From: Bremia lactucae
Lineage: Eukaryota > Oomycota > Peronosporomycetes > Peronosporales > Peronosporaceae
Length of the DNA stretch: 30,016 bases
Assembly (NCBI RefSeq): GCF_004359215.1
Contig: NC_090611.1
Location: 5,980,278 to 6,010,293 of the forward strand
Direction: 5' to 3'
A program made the position numbers and the translations under genes. Under the pieces are notes generated by a model, which worked only from the letters and a program-made list of their open reading frames with translations, ran no database searches and had not been told where the DNA came from. This document shows, one piece after another, positions 1 through 8,798 of the stretch (the first letter of the stretch is position 1; every line of letters starts with the position of its first letter).

Positions 1-1
1 C

Positions 2-109
2 CGGCGAATTAACGCGGCGCGTGCGCTTAGTGCGAGGTTGTGTGGGCGTCTTCGCAGACGACCCACCAACGTGGCCCCTTTTAGGTGGCATCTTGGGCGC
101 CGTGTATAG
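2..109 (+). pseudogene. C-terminal tail of gypsy pol polyprotein (partial)
   Basis: An open frame enters from the left edge and ends at TAG 107-109 after 35 codons. It is very rich in arginine and alanine, and has no domain I can name. Its position just upstream of the polypurine tract and 3' LTR makes it the likely C-terminus of the element's polyprotein. The call rests on position, not on a motif. Confidence 0.4.
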
Positions 110-210
110 AAACACGTGCGCGAGAGTGATCGAGTGAACTAGCGGCGCGTAAAGCTGCTCGCAGTTCCTCTCTCTACTCTGTCGAATTTAAAAATGTAAA
201 TTCGTTCTTA

Positions 211-223
211 AAGAGGGGGATGG
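211..223 (+). other. Polypurine tract (plus-strand primer site)
   Basis: AAGAGGGGGATGG lies immediately before the LTR start TGTAAC. A purine run abutting the 3' LTR is the standard primer site for plus-strand DNA synthesis in LTR retrotransposons. It fixes the following LTR as the 3' one. Confidence 0.65.
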
Positions 224-470
224 TGTAACGGGCTAGAGTTGCCCTAATGTTACACAGTCCCCATTAAGTACATTTGGTACTTAAGGGGATGGTCAATTAC
301 TAAATAATAGTAATTAGACCCAACACTCGGGTGTGGTGCACATTTGTGACCAACCCTTGTGGATGTGATGCACATGGGTGCATTCACATTAGGAGGGATG
401 ACGCCCAGCGTCATCCGTTTGGACGGCTAGCGTCATCCGTTACGCGAGGTATCTATAAAGATACGCTCGC
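224..470 (+). repeat. Run of five stem-loops at the 5' end of the LTR
   Basis: Five consecutive inverted repeats are readable. (1) 224-254, TGTAAC/GTTACA enclosing GGGC/GCCC. (2) 259-288, CCCC..TTAAGTAC with GTACTTAAGGGG. (3) 291-320, GGTC-AATTACTA with TAGTAATT-GACC. (4) 396-416, GGATGACGC, loop CCA, GCGTCATCC. (5) 444-470, GCGAGGTATC with GATAC-CTCGC and TATAAA as its loop. The motif GCGTCATCCGT is also repeated directly at 408-418 and 430-440. This is the U3 region, so roles in transcription or RNA folding are possible but not shown. Confidence 0.75.
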
Positions 471-1195
471 AATACATATTAAATTATATTTATAGAGATA
501 TCATTTTAATTGGTATAAATAGGTATTTTTTATATTTAATTCCATTAAATATAAATCAGTCTGAAAACTACTTTCTACTTGGTAAGTGCGCACGAGGAGA
601 CGGATTACCGCTCCCGTGACGACACTTAACCAGGGTTCTTAGTGTGTTGGGTGAGGTCGCTAACGCGCCCACCAGAACTGCCTCACTGCACGCAAGAGAA
701 GCAGGTTTAACCGCTTCCTCGCTGTGCTAGGGTGTGTGCCTAAGTAGAGCGTGGCCGCATTACGACGTGCCCGCCTACATATAGTGTAGGGGAGGTGCCT
801 CAACTTCACGTACGCAAAGGTACAGAGGAAGGTTTCTTATGAAGTTGAGGGTCTTAAGCTTTAAAATTCTAGACTAAGGCTTAATAATAGAGAAAAAGTA
901 AAGCTGTATTATTATATATAGTTCCTACGTAACGACCTTCTATCTACTACTGAACTTATTATATTGATAACTAACTAAGTATGACGCCTCCTTGCGCACC
1001 GCACAATCGTGTCTTATAACGATTGCGGGGTTGTTTTAGACTTAAATCTACCAATTAATAGAGCTAATGCTTATTGCATTCAATATTACCAAATTTGGTA
1101 ATATTACTTCTCCTTCTTCATTTTTCTCTCATAGTAAATAATATTTATTATTCCTCTTATAGCAATTATTCTTATGTAACGGTACACCCGTTACA
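224..1195 (+). repeat. 3' LTR, 972 bp, gypsy family A
   Basis: The LTR starts TGTAACGGG and ends CCCGTTACA. The first 250 bases form a run of hairpins (see separate entry). Candidate TATA boxes are TATAAA at 454-459 and TATAAATA at 514-521. A perfect 24-bp palindrome sits at 1082-1105, and a copy of it is preserved in the LTR fragment at 27904-27927. No coding potential was seen. Its 5' partner is outside the window. Confidence 0.85.
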
Positions 1196-1479
1196 ATAAC
1201 ATTTTCGAATGCCAAAGCAGATAGTTAATTTGGATTGGCGGAAGTCGATAAATTGCGGCTGCTTCGGCTTACGGGCAGTCCGCGATTCCTAGATTACAAG
1301 CATTAACATCCAACACAGTAATATTCGTACTTGGTCCACGCTCACAGCGCTTGTTGTCGTAGTCATAACGATCTCTGATCGTTCCGGTTGAAGCGCTCCT
1401 AATCGTGTCGGAGCGCAAATATAAATAGTCGCGTTAGGCGCTTCAGCAGAGCGCCGCACAGTGAGTAAATTGTCTAGAA
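1196..1479. promoter_or_regulatory. Upstream region of the transporter gene; TATA-like box at 1420-1427
   Basis: This 284-bp gap separates the LTR from the first gene and holds no ORF. TATAAATA at 1420-1427 lies 53 bases before the ATG and could be a TATA box. Oomycete promoters more often rely on an initiator element, and I did not find a convincing one. The LTR ends only 285 bases upstream of the start codon and could influence this gene. Confidence 0.35.
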
Positions 1480-3006
1480 ATGGCTGAAGAGCGCTTTGGC
1501 CGTAGCCTCAAAATGAAGCACCTGCTGCCTCCGGTGCAGCAGCAAGACGCGAGAGCTTTCAACAGTTCTGCGGAAGAGTTCGACCATCACGGAGCTGCCA
1601 TCGGCGCATTGTCATTGGTGGGCACTGGCCGGACTGACTATGGTGCTACAAACAATCGGAAAATAAAGGACACCCAAGGCCTGACTTCGCCTTGGCCGTC
1701 GTCATTTGCAATTTCTATGACGACTTTTACGTCTGACAAGCTTTCAAACTGGCAGACATTCTACCACATGCTGTCTTTCATAACGGGCACGGGTATGCTA
1801 TGTCTGCCGCTAGCTCTTGTGGAAATTAATTGGTACGGCGTCTTGCTACTCGTTGCAGCCGCATTAGTAAGTGCATATACGTCTAAGCTGCTGGTGGATG
1901 CGCTGGAAGCGGTGCGCTGGCGAAAAGGCACAAGCGTTTCGTACAGTGACCTTGGACAGGAGTGTTTCGGTGCAGTTGGCAAAATTTTTACCAGTCTGCT
2001 TGTGCACTCGTCTTTATTGATTCTGTCCACGGGATACTTAGCCCTGGCGTCTTCGTGTCTTGTGGATGTATTGGGGCTTCGTTATGGCACTGTCATACTT
2101 TTAGTGGCAGGATGCGTGTGGTTTCAGGTACTTGTGCCCTCTCTTAAGGCACTTGCAGTCATTTCGGCAGTCAACGTGGCATTAAGCTTCTGGATTGAAT
2201 CGTTCATTCTAGGCGACGCCATGTACCCCCTCAAACAAATCGCGCTGAAGCATTCGGACTTTGTGTTTGTGACGCCTGATCTTTCGAATGTGACAATAAT
2301 GGGAAAATTCTCGTACACCTTTTCGCTGCTCCTTGGAGGACTTTTCGGCCACTCGGTCGTACCTACATTGTACGACGCCATGGCAGATCCAAGCCAGTGC
2401 AGCTCAGTCGTGGCTCGTACAAAGTTGGGGGTTACAGCACTTTTGTACGTACCCATTTGCTGCGTTACATTCGCCGTATACGGAGCGACACTGCAGGCAC
2501 CGGTGTTTTTTAACATGCGCAACACTGTCGTACGCAACATGGCCATTGTGCTTTATAGCATCCACTTGCTGTTGTCATACACTGTCACCTTGTTTCCAAT
2601 TCAGCGTGCATTCGAACATTGGATTGTGCAGCCTTCGAACAGAAGCGGCCTAAACGGCCCCTTAGAAGCGGCTGCTGCCGGAGCATTACCATTCGTTTAT
2701 TCCAGCCCCACGTATCAGATAAATCGACAATGTAAAGGCGTCATTACTACTGCGCGCGTCTTCTGCCGTAGCATTTTAGTGCTTGCCACGCTATTTTTGG
2801 GTTATTATACTGCACCCAGCACAATCGATGTCTTCGCGTGGATGCTGATACCCACGGCGCTTCTCGCGCTCGTGCTGCCCTGTATTTTTGACTGGCAGTT
2901 GTGTGGTGAGGACTTTTCACGCATAAAGCGCGTGATCTCTGTTTTTATTAGCGTTCTTGCCATTGTCACTGCTTGTTGGAGCCTTGCAATTATTGTGGCG
3001 TTTTAA
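1480..3006 (+). CDS. Amino acid/auxin permease (AAAP) family transporter
   Basis: An uninterrupted 508-aa membrane protein. About 85 hydrophilic N-terminal residues precede a membrane domain of roughly ten to eleven hydrophobic segments. The first (from about residue 93) contains SFITGTGMLCLPLAL, a form of the glycine- and proline-bearing first helix of the Aa_trans/AAAP family. A polar loop near residues 385-420 precedes the last three segments, and the protein ends in a hydrophobic helix. The family carries out proton-coupled amino acid movement across the plasma or vacuolar membrane; the substrate cannot be read from sequence. The ATG at 1480 is the first in frame, gives a typical family length, and no intron is needed. 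VPS45 follows 136 bp downstream on the same strand. Family assignment is secure, subfamily is not. Confidence 0.82.
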   Translation: MAEERFGRSLKMKHLLPPVQQQDARAFNSSAEEFDHHGAAIGALSLVGTGRTDYGATNNRKIKDTQGLTSPWPSSFAISMTTFTSDKLSNWQTFYHMLSFITGTGMLCLPLALVEINWYGVLLLVAAALVSAYTSKLLVDALEAVRWRKGTSVSYSDLGQECFGAVGKIFTSLLVHSSLLILSTGYLALASSCLVDVLGLRYGTVILLVAGCVWFQVLVPSLKALAVISAVNVALSFWIESFILGDAMYPLKQIALKHSDFVFVTPDLSNVTIMGKFSYTFSLLLGGLFGHSVVPTLYDAMADPSQCSSVVARTKLGVTALLYVPICCVTFAVYGATLQAPVFFNMRNTVVRNMAIVLYSIHLLLSYTVTLFPIQRAFEHWIVQPSNRSGLNGPLEAAAAGALPFVYSSPTYQINRQCKGVITTARVFCRSILVLATLFLGYYTAPSTIDVFAWMLIPTALLALVLPCIFDWQLCGEDFSRIKRVISVFISVLAIVTACWSLAIIVAF

Positions 3007-3142
3007 TGCGCTAGGTCCTGCTAGAAAATCTTTTAATTTGATTAAGATTAGTACGAAGCAAATTCAAACGGCAACAGTTTAGTTTCCAATTTTGCAAGTT
3101 AATTTGAAATCTAATTCTTAGGGTCACAGGTTCGACTTGAGC

Positions 3143-5014
3143 ATGGACGCGATCGCCAGCGTAAAGAATTACTTCGAGAAGATCATCTCGGATCCGCAGC
3201 TGGAGGGAATGAAGGCGCTGCTATTAGATGACGAAACGAAGAGCATCATTAGCATGGTGATGTCTCAATCGCAAATTTTGCAGCGCGAGGTATTCCTTGT
3301 GGAGCATTTGGACGCTTCGCACGAGTCCATGCTGCACCTTAAGGCCGCTGTCTTTGTGCGTCCCACGGCACTTAACATCGAGCTGCTTTGTAGAGAGCTC
3401 AAAGCACCTAAATACGGATGCTACCACCTCTTTTTTTCTAACATTTTGCCTGTTGAGGCGCTCGAGAAGCTTGCGGAGGCTGATGAAAGGGAGGTTGTAA
3501 TTCAAGTCCAAGAATACTACGCTGACTATTTAGCTGTCAATGATTCGCTTTTTGACTTTTGCCTGCAAGATTATATTCAAATGAATGTAAAAATACCCGC
3601 GGCTTCGATTGGTGGAGCTTTGTTATCCACTGCGACAGCGGGAGTCCTGAGAACCGACCCAGTAAATAATGGTAAGATGAAAGCACCGCAATTATTTCAA
3701 AGAAGTGTCGAGGGGCTTCTCTCCGTGCTACTTTCCATGAAAAAAAGGCCGATAATCCGGTACGCCAAAGGATCTGAAGTGGCCGAAAAATTGGCGCGTG
3801 AAGTATCGGCAAGAATGCAGCTTGAGCGGGATGGACTTTTTGATTTTAGACGTCAAGAGATTGCCCCACTCTTATACATACTGGACCGCAAGGATGACCC
3901 CGTAACGCCATTGCTGACCCAGTGGTGCTATCAAGCCATGGTACATGAATTGCTTGGTCTACACGAAAATCGCGTGAATCTTCGCGATGCACCAAATGTT
4001 CGAAAGGATATGACGGAGCTTGTGCTGTCAACAATCTCGGATACTTTTTTTGCGCGACACGTACATGCCAACTTCGGTGATCTTGGAATGGCGGTGAAGG
4101 AGCTTGTGGACAAGTATCAATCGCAAACTCAAACTCACGAGAATATTCAATCAATCGATGACATGCAGCGTTTTTTAGAAAATTATCCAGCCTTTCGATC
4201 ACAATCAGTTACTGTGTCAAAGCACGTGACGCTGATGGGTGAATTAGCACGCCGCGTCGAAGTCAACAATCTAATGGATGTGAGTCAACTGGAGCAGGAA
4301 CTAGCATGCGGAGACGACCATAATGCGCATTTTCGCGATGTGGTGGCAAAGATTAAAGATGCGCAAGTGAAGCCACTCAACAAGCTGCGCTTAGCAATTT
4401 TGTATGCTCTGCGCTACGAGATGCACAATTCCGTTCAGCTTAATACCTTAAAGGAATTGCTGGCTTCCTCTCAAGGAGGTGGATTATCTGCTGATCGCGT
4501 AGCGTTGATTGATGCTTTCCTTAAGTTTGGTGGCCAAAAGGCACGGCAAGGCGACTTGTATGGTGATCGTGCTGGATTAAAAAAGTTTATGCGGGCCGTT
4601 ACTCAAGGTGTACAAGGTGTTCCGAATGTATACGCACAGCACGTGCCACCACTTGCTAAAAAGCTAGAACTGATTCTTAAGGGCCAGTTGCTGGATCAAG
4701 AATTTAGCGTCGTAAATGGCGGTGCTATCTCAGTAAGGGTGAATGATTACAATGGCAGCAACAGCGTTAAGCGAGTGCGTGAAGTTATTGTGTTCGTGTG
4801 TGGTGGAGTCACGTTCGAAGAAGCTATGAAAGTAGCTGAAATTAATGATAAGGCTGCTTCGTCAAGTTCAGGCCAGCGCGTTTTGCTCGGGGGGTCAAGT
4901 ATCCAAAACTCAACGACATTTATGAACGAAATAGCATCGGCTTTTATTATAAAATCATTCTTTGAAAATGGCGGAGATAATGCTATTCGGAATTACGACG
5001 GAAAAGAACTCTGA
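3143..5014 (+). CDS. VPS45: Vacuolar protein sorting-associated protein 45 (Sec1/Munc18 family)
   Basis: A 623-aa SM-family protein. It opens MDAIASVKNYFEKII and carries the near-invariant VPS45 signature LDRKDDPVTPLLTQW at about residues 246-260, followed by YQAMVHELLG and, about 60 residues later, NFGDLG. VPS45 binds the syntaxin-type SNAREs of the trans-Golgi and endosomes and promotes SNARE complex assembly for traffic to the vacuole or lysosome. It is cytosolic and membrane-associated. The length is slightly above the roughly 570-580 aa of yeast and animal proteins, and all conserved blocks are present without an intron. I chose the ATG at 3143; a TTG two codons upstream is in frame but unlikely. 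The gene ends 72 bp from the convergent gene on the minus strand. Confidence 0.93.
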   Translation: MDAIASVKNYFEKIISDPQLEGMKALLLDDETKSIISMVMSQSQILQREVFLVEHLDASHESMLHLKAAVFVRPTALNIELLCRELKAPKYGCYHLFFSNILPVEALEKLAEADEREVVIQVQEYYADYLAVNDSLFDFCLQDYIQMNVKIPAASIGGALLSTATAGVLRTDPVNNGKMKAPQLFQRSVEGLLSVLLSMKKRPIIRYAKGSEVAEKLAREVSARMQLERDGLFDFRRQEIAPLLYILDRKDDPVTPLLTQWCYQAMVHELLGLHENRVNLRDAPNVRKDMTELVLSTISDTFFARHVHANFGDLGMAVKELVDKYQSQTQTHENIQSIDDMQRFLENYPAFRSQSVTVSKHVTLMGELARRVEVNNLMDVSQLEQELACGDDHNAHFRDVVAKIKDAQVKPLNKLRLAILYALRYEMHNSVQLNTLKELLASSQGGGLSADRVALIDAFLKFGGQKARQGDLYGDRAGLKKFMRAVTQGVQGVPNVYAQHVPPLAKKLELILKGQLLDQEFSVVNGGAISVRVNDYNGSNSVKRVREVIVFVCGGVTFEEAMKVAEINDKAASSSSGQRVLLGGSSIQNSTTFMNEIASAFIIKSFFENGGDNAIRNYDGKEL

Positions 5015-5086
5015 AGACTTTGTGATAGCAGCGACCGTGAAATTAGAAATGTCATCTTTTTATATGAAGAATTTTGTATACCATAG

Positions 5087-5677
5087 CTAAGCGATATCAA
5101 TGCGCTCGCAGATAGTGCGGCCATCGTCTAACTGTGTGCCGAAGAGATCCACAAAAAGAACTTTTGGGATAAAGGCAAAAGTCTCGTTAGTTTTCACATA
5201 AATTTTCCAGAGGCGCGACGGAACGCCATTGATCGTAGTTTGCAGGAAGAATCGCCCTTCAGCGTCAGCATAAAGCAGCGCAGGTCGACTGGGGAGTGCA
5301 TTTAGTGTAACAGTGTAACTAGGAGCAGCCGATTCTGCTTCTTTTATTGCCTTGTGAGTGTACCCCCATGCCAGCCTCCGCTCCATTACTCCAGTTAAAT
5401 TCGATGTAGGGTGAGAAGTCCAGCCGAAACTCTCCCAGTTGATGTCAAGTGGGCACTTTGGGTCCAACTCACTTCGCTTCTTGTCGCGGAAATTGACTGT
5501 ATATACGACAAGCTGTGCATTCTTGCTGCGTTCAAAGATGACAATTCGGTCCTGATTTACTGGCAGGTAGGCTGGCCAAAGTGATGATTGCAGGTGAGCA
5601 GAGTTAGTAGTGCACTGATTATTACTGTCAGGAAACTCGTCCGTGAAATAATGTTTTCCGCTTTTTGTACCACTCAT
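5087..5677 (-). CDS. DUF4833-like domain protein
   Basis: The minus-strand ORF encodes 196 aa from the first ATG (5675-5677). The frame stays open upstream to about 5776 without an ATG, so a short upstream exon or a longer N-terminus is possible. Features that fit DUF4833: a block near residues 40-58 (RIVIFERSKNAQLVVYTVNF), a central W-E-x-F-G-W segment, RRLAWGYTHKAI, and a C-terminal beta-rich stretch ending in FVDLFGTQLDDGRTICERI. No signal peptide or membrane helix is evident. The biochemical function of this family is not known to me. It is convergent with VPS45, with 72 bp between the stops. It is the last normal gene before the transposon block. Confidence 0.62.
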   Translation of the reverse strand: MSGTKSGKHYFTDEFPDSNNQCTTNSAHLQSSLWPAYLPVNQDRIVIFERSKNAQLVVYTVNFRDKKRSELDPKCPLDINWESFGWTSHPTSNLTGVMERRLAWGYTHKAIKEAESAAPSYTVTLNALPSRPALLYADAEGRFFLQTTINGVPSRLWKIYVKTNETFAFIPKVLFVDLFGTQLDDGRTICERIDIA

Positions 5678-5777
5678 GCCAAATTGCTTCTTCGTATACG
5701 TCTTAAGCGAGGAAAATAGCCGTTCGGGCCTCGTTCTCGAAATTATATCCGATTGCTGGCTCGAAAGGTTGTTCAAA

Positions 5778-6194
5778 GATACATATTATTTTTTGTTGGG
5801 AAGTTTCAAATAGCAACATTGAAAGGCCAATCAAAACAGTATAATGTTAAAATATGGATCCTATCAAAAGAGATCGTGACCGTCATTGGGTTGCCTGGTC
5901 AAGTCAACCACGAGGAATTTGACCAATCAAATTACTTGCTGATCGCACCCTGCTGCTATTTCCGCCCACCAACTTCTTATTTAATTCACCCCTCACAAAA
6001 AACCTGTTTTAAATACTGGCCATAAGCAAAAAATAAAAACCGGAATGACTTCTTCAATTAAATACTAATCATGAATATCTGAGCTGGTTGGGTATGGGGA
6101 TCTCTCCCTTTCTGCATCACTTACAAATTTTTAATTCGTGCTTCCAAAGGAGGACTGATAACAGCTCTCGTCAACCTACCCTGGTAACAGTGAA
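5778..6194. other. AT-rich intergenic stretch without a recognisable gene
   Basis: This is the upstream flank of the DUF4833-like gene. A 90-codon plus-strand frame crosses 5753-6025, but it overlaps the start of the minus-strand gene and its product resembles nothing I know. I see no LTR, coding motif or RNA gene before the LTR fragment that begins near 6195. Confidence 0.4.
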
Positions 6195-6410
6195 GGTGGG
6201 GTGCCTCGATACTTCACGTACACTGACCTGTTAAGGAAGGTTTTAAGTAGCTCTAGGTCAATAATAAGGCTTTAGTATAGGGAAACAGTAAAACTGTATA
6301 AATATTAAATATCTACGTAACGATCTTCTATCTACTGACTTTAATATATTAATATCAAACCATGTATAGCGCCTCCTTTGTGCAACACCCAATCGTGTCT
6401 GTTAAACCTT
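6195..6410 (+). repeat. Fragment of family A LTR
   Basis: This stretch aligns with about 790-1025 of the LTR at the left edge. Shared blocks include GGTGCCTC, TTCACGTAC, GGAAGGTTT, AAAACTGTAT, CTACGTAACGA, CTTCTATCTACT and GCGCCTCCTT, followed by CAATCGTGTCT. Both LTR ends are missing, so this is a decayed internal LTR piece. It sits only about 20 bp beyond the stop codon of the MULE pseudogene. Confidence 0.75.
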
Positions 6411-6426
6411 CCCCCAAACCTGGGCT

Positions 6427-6945
6427 TCACTGATGCAAAACGTTTCCAGTTACGTGCAATGGGAGATACATGATAATTCGGCCTCAAGAAAATCGGTGCA
6501 AAGTGGTTTTCATCAACAGATGCACAGGCTATTCACTGGCTTGGCTGTTGTCAAACCTATTCTATGTGGAAGGAAACGTGATCATCTGCTCTGCACTGAA
6601 GACGTGTACTGGCCGGCCATAACAGTTCGCGAGAACATGATTGAACTCGGGAAAGTACATCCACTGATCCAATCCGCATGGTCCATCTTTCCATATGACC
6701 GAATCTAACATTCTTTCGACTTCACATTCGTTTCCAGCTCCGGCAATTTATTTATAAAGCTGTTCGTTCTCCATAATTTTCGCTCTGAGGTCCTTTTGTG
6801 CACTTTGCGATTCATGTTCTGATCTCCCACGAATTATGGCCACGGTTCCGTAACCACAGTTCCCATAACCCTTGACATCTAGAACCTATTCAATGTATGC
6901 TTTGGCAAACTTAGGGATATGGAGATGGATGCATGTTTTGACAAT
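6427..6945 (-). pseudogene. OTU-like cysteine protease domain at the MULE C-terminus
   Basis: The minus-strand translation shows IHLHIPKFAKAYIE, a stop, then GYGNCGYGTVA, which matches the OTU catalytic-cysteine motif (usually DGNCGFRA). Farther on come DGPCGLDQWMYFPEF, NHVLANCYGRPVHVFSAEQ and a late His-containing stretch (KTTLHRF), ending at TGA 6427-6429. OTU domains are deubiquitinase-type cysteine proteases. It lies directly downstream of the zinc knuckle in the same overall direction, so it reads as the C-terminal part of the MULE protein. At least two in-frame stops break it. Confidence 0.6.
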
Positions 6946-7230
6946 TACCGAGGAAAAAATATTAGTTTGAATTTTATATGAGATTTTAAATTCTTTTTAT
7001 CAATTTTGCTTACCTTTACTGAATTCATTGCCATTATATGGCGACAGGATAACCGAAGATGGGATTACGGAGGAGGATGCATGCTCTGACAATGCCAAGA
7101 AGAAAATATTAGTTAAGGAATATGTCATCGGAATTTGAAATGGCCTTTCGTTTTGCTTACTGGATAGTGGTGGTTTTGAAATCGTCGTAAGACATTTTCG
7201 GATATCGTGTCCCTCCCGACCACAATTTTT
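6927..7230 (-). repeat. Degenerate tandem duplication of about 150 bp in the MULE gene
   Basis: Two stretches starting near 6927 and 7076 align: each begins GGATGCATG, then tgacaat, then a shared AAATATTAGTT, and both continue to TTTTGCTTAC about 85 bases later. The duplication lies between the zinc knuckle and the OTU-like domain, so it probably arose in a linker. Confidence 0.45.
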
Positions 7231-8793
7231 GCATCGCCGTTTCGGTTTTATTGCGTGCTGATATGCTGATGGTTCTCGCTTTGTTGATGAAAAAGGAACT
7301 TTATTTTGGTCCCCAAGTGGACGTCCTTTTTGCCTTCACAACCAATGGCTCAGCAATGACCGTAATATTTTCACTTGCCAGTTCCGAAACTTTTGCATGC
7401 ATAATTGACTGTTGGGCTGGCATCAAATTAAAGTATCGGGTTTCTAGCGCTTTGAAGTTGAGCTAAGAAGAAGCAATGCTGTTTGACATGATGGAAACCT
7501 CCTTGACACCTTCTATGTTTTCTTCGTAATTAATGTCGCGTAGTTGCCAGTGCTGGTGTATCAATGTTAAGGGAATGAAGTTGTTGCAGAGATCATGAAT
7601 TTCATGCACACATGGTAGTCCCATAGTCCTGCGCAGCGTATGACTGCACGCATTTCTCAAATCTTCCGGTCTATTGCGTTGCTTTTCGATTTTTTGGTAA
7701 GGCAAAAACCGACACACGTCCAGTCAGCTGCTCGTGAGTTACACAACCACGGAATACATGTGGAATTCGGATGCGTTCACTGGCAATGTTCGATTTAAGC
7801 TCCCGAGCTTGGTGCTTAATGGCTTGGTTCATTCTTGTCTAGACGAGATCGAGGTTGTTTGTAGATACCGTTTCAACGCTGAATGTACTCCTTAAACTGC
7901 CGACGTTGAGGTATTTTCGAAATGCATCGCCTTGTCCGTCCATGCATGCACAAATTTCGTTTGGTGCGAAATCCAGGTTTTCTCTCAAATACCGGAAAAC
8001 GTCTTATTTTCCAGTAAACTTAACCAGAATGCGCTCTATCCTGCATCATAGGATGCAATTGTCTTCAAATTACAAACATTATTCCAATTTTTCAAGAATT
8101 TCTCCCATTCTATCATGGTTCCAAATTCTTTCTTGCAATTTGCGAGAATGTTTTTTCGATATGCCACTTTCATAGGAGGTGTGCGCAGTCCGAAAATATT
8201 TCTAAATGGTACCAGCTAAAGCCAAATCACGATAGGTCACTAGAACATATGGAGATTGTATAAGCGTGTTTCGCAACTGCTCAAGCGCCCATATATATTT
8301 CGCCTTCTTTTCCTCTGATAGAAATGCAAATGCCGAGTAGAAGGTTGAATTTATGCCCGTTCTTCCAATCATGCTCATCAGTCGCGTCCTAAACCTGTTG
8401 GTTTTGTAGGTACAATCCAAGAGAAGAACCTTACTGTACCGGCGGGTTAACGGATGCATGTTGGATGGGCGATGACAAGTGGGTGACGCGCCCATCACCG
8501 CTGGTTTTCACACTATACACCCATTTGCTCAAAGTAAGCCTAAATCGGGGACCTGTCTGTCAATTCTTTGAAAGTCTATGGTTGTGCTGGCTGTTCCGCA
8601 ATTCGCCCGTCCAAGAACCATCCCCACTCTTCTTCCCAAAAGCCTTCCAGTACCCCTTCAGTCTGGTTCCTGTCTTTCGTTTCTTCCCGTCAGCATTATC
8701 GGTAAATCGTTTCCTACACTCCCCTCCTCGACCGCACCCTAGCAAAACTTGCTTGTCTCCATCTGAACGCTTTATTGACATTCCTTAGCCAGA

Positions 8794-8798
8794 CTCAC
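8794..8798. repeat. Left target-site duplication CTCAC
   Basis: CTCAC directly precedes the TG of the 5' LTR at 8799. The same five bases directly follow the CA of the 3' LTR at 14474-14478. This is the 5-bp duplication expected of Ty3/gypsy integration and it fixes both element boundaries. Confidence 0.85.

Larger units (their letters stand above)
1..1195 (+). mobile_element. 3' end of a Ty3/gypsy LTR retrotransposon (cut by the window edge)
   Basis: The window opens inside an LTR retrotransposon read on the plus strand. The order is a short coding tail (2-109), about 100 bases of non-coding sequence, a purine-rich tract directly before a TG, and then a 972-bp LTR ending in CA. The LTR ends are TGTAACGGG and CCCGTTACA, a perfect inverted terminal repeat of 9 bases typical of gypsy LTRs. 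The 5 bases after the LTR (ATAAC, 1196-1200) are the candidate target-site duplication, which cannot be confirmed because the 5' end lies outside the window. Fragments of the same LTR family recur at about 6195, 24040, 25160 and 27893. Confidence 0.8.
6427..8798 (-). pseudogene. Mutator-like (MULE) transposase with zinc knuckle and OTU-like domain, main part
   Basis: Read right to left, the domains follow MULE order. A FAR1/WRKY-GCM1-type N-terminal domain (8560-8781) has KRKTGTRLKG and ends in SQHNH. The DDE core (8202-8498) has LLLDCTYKTN and the block FAFLSEEKKAKYIWALEQL. A helical part near 8060-8150 reads RKNILANCKKEFGTMIEW. A SWIM-like element (7620-7690) has GLPCVHEIHDLC. A CCHC zinc knuckle (7192-7233) is CKNCGREGHDIRKC, and an OTU-like domain follows (6427-6945). 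MULE transposases cut and paste DNA with the DDE triad. This copy is dead: the second acidic residue, expected as TDRD, reads TYRD. There is an in-frame TAA at 8785-8787 and several frameshifts. The gypsy element at 8799 interrupts its N-terminus. Confidence 0.8.

Noticed and set aside
2124..2546. 140-codon minus-strand ORF within the transporter gene.
   Set aside because: Shadow of the 508-aa transporter frame; no independent support.
5753..6025. 90-codon plus-strand ORF.
   Set aside because: It overlaps the 5' end of the minus-strand DUF4833-like gene, has no motif, and is of a length expected by chance in AT-rich sequence.
6433..6708. 91-codon plus-strand ORF starting MQNVSSYVQWEIHD.
   Set aside because: It is antisense to the OTU-like part of the MULE pseudogene, whose minus-strand reading makes domain sense.
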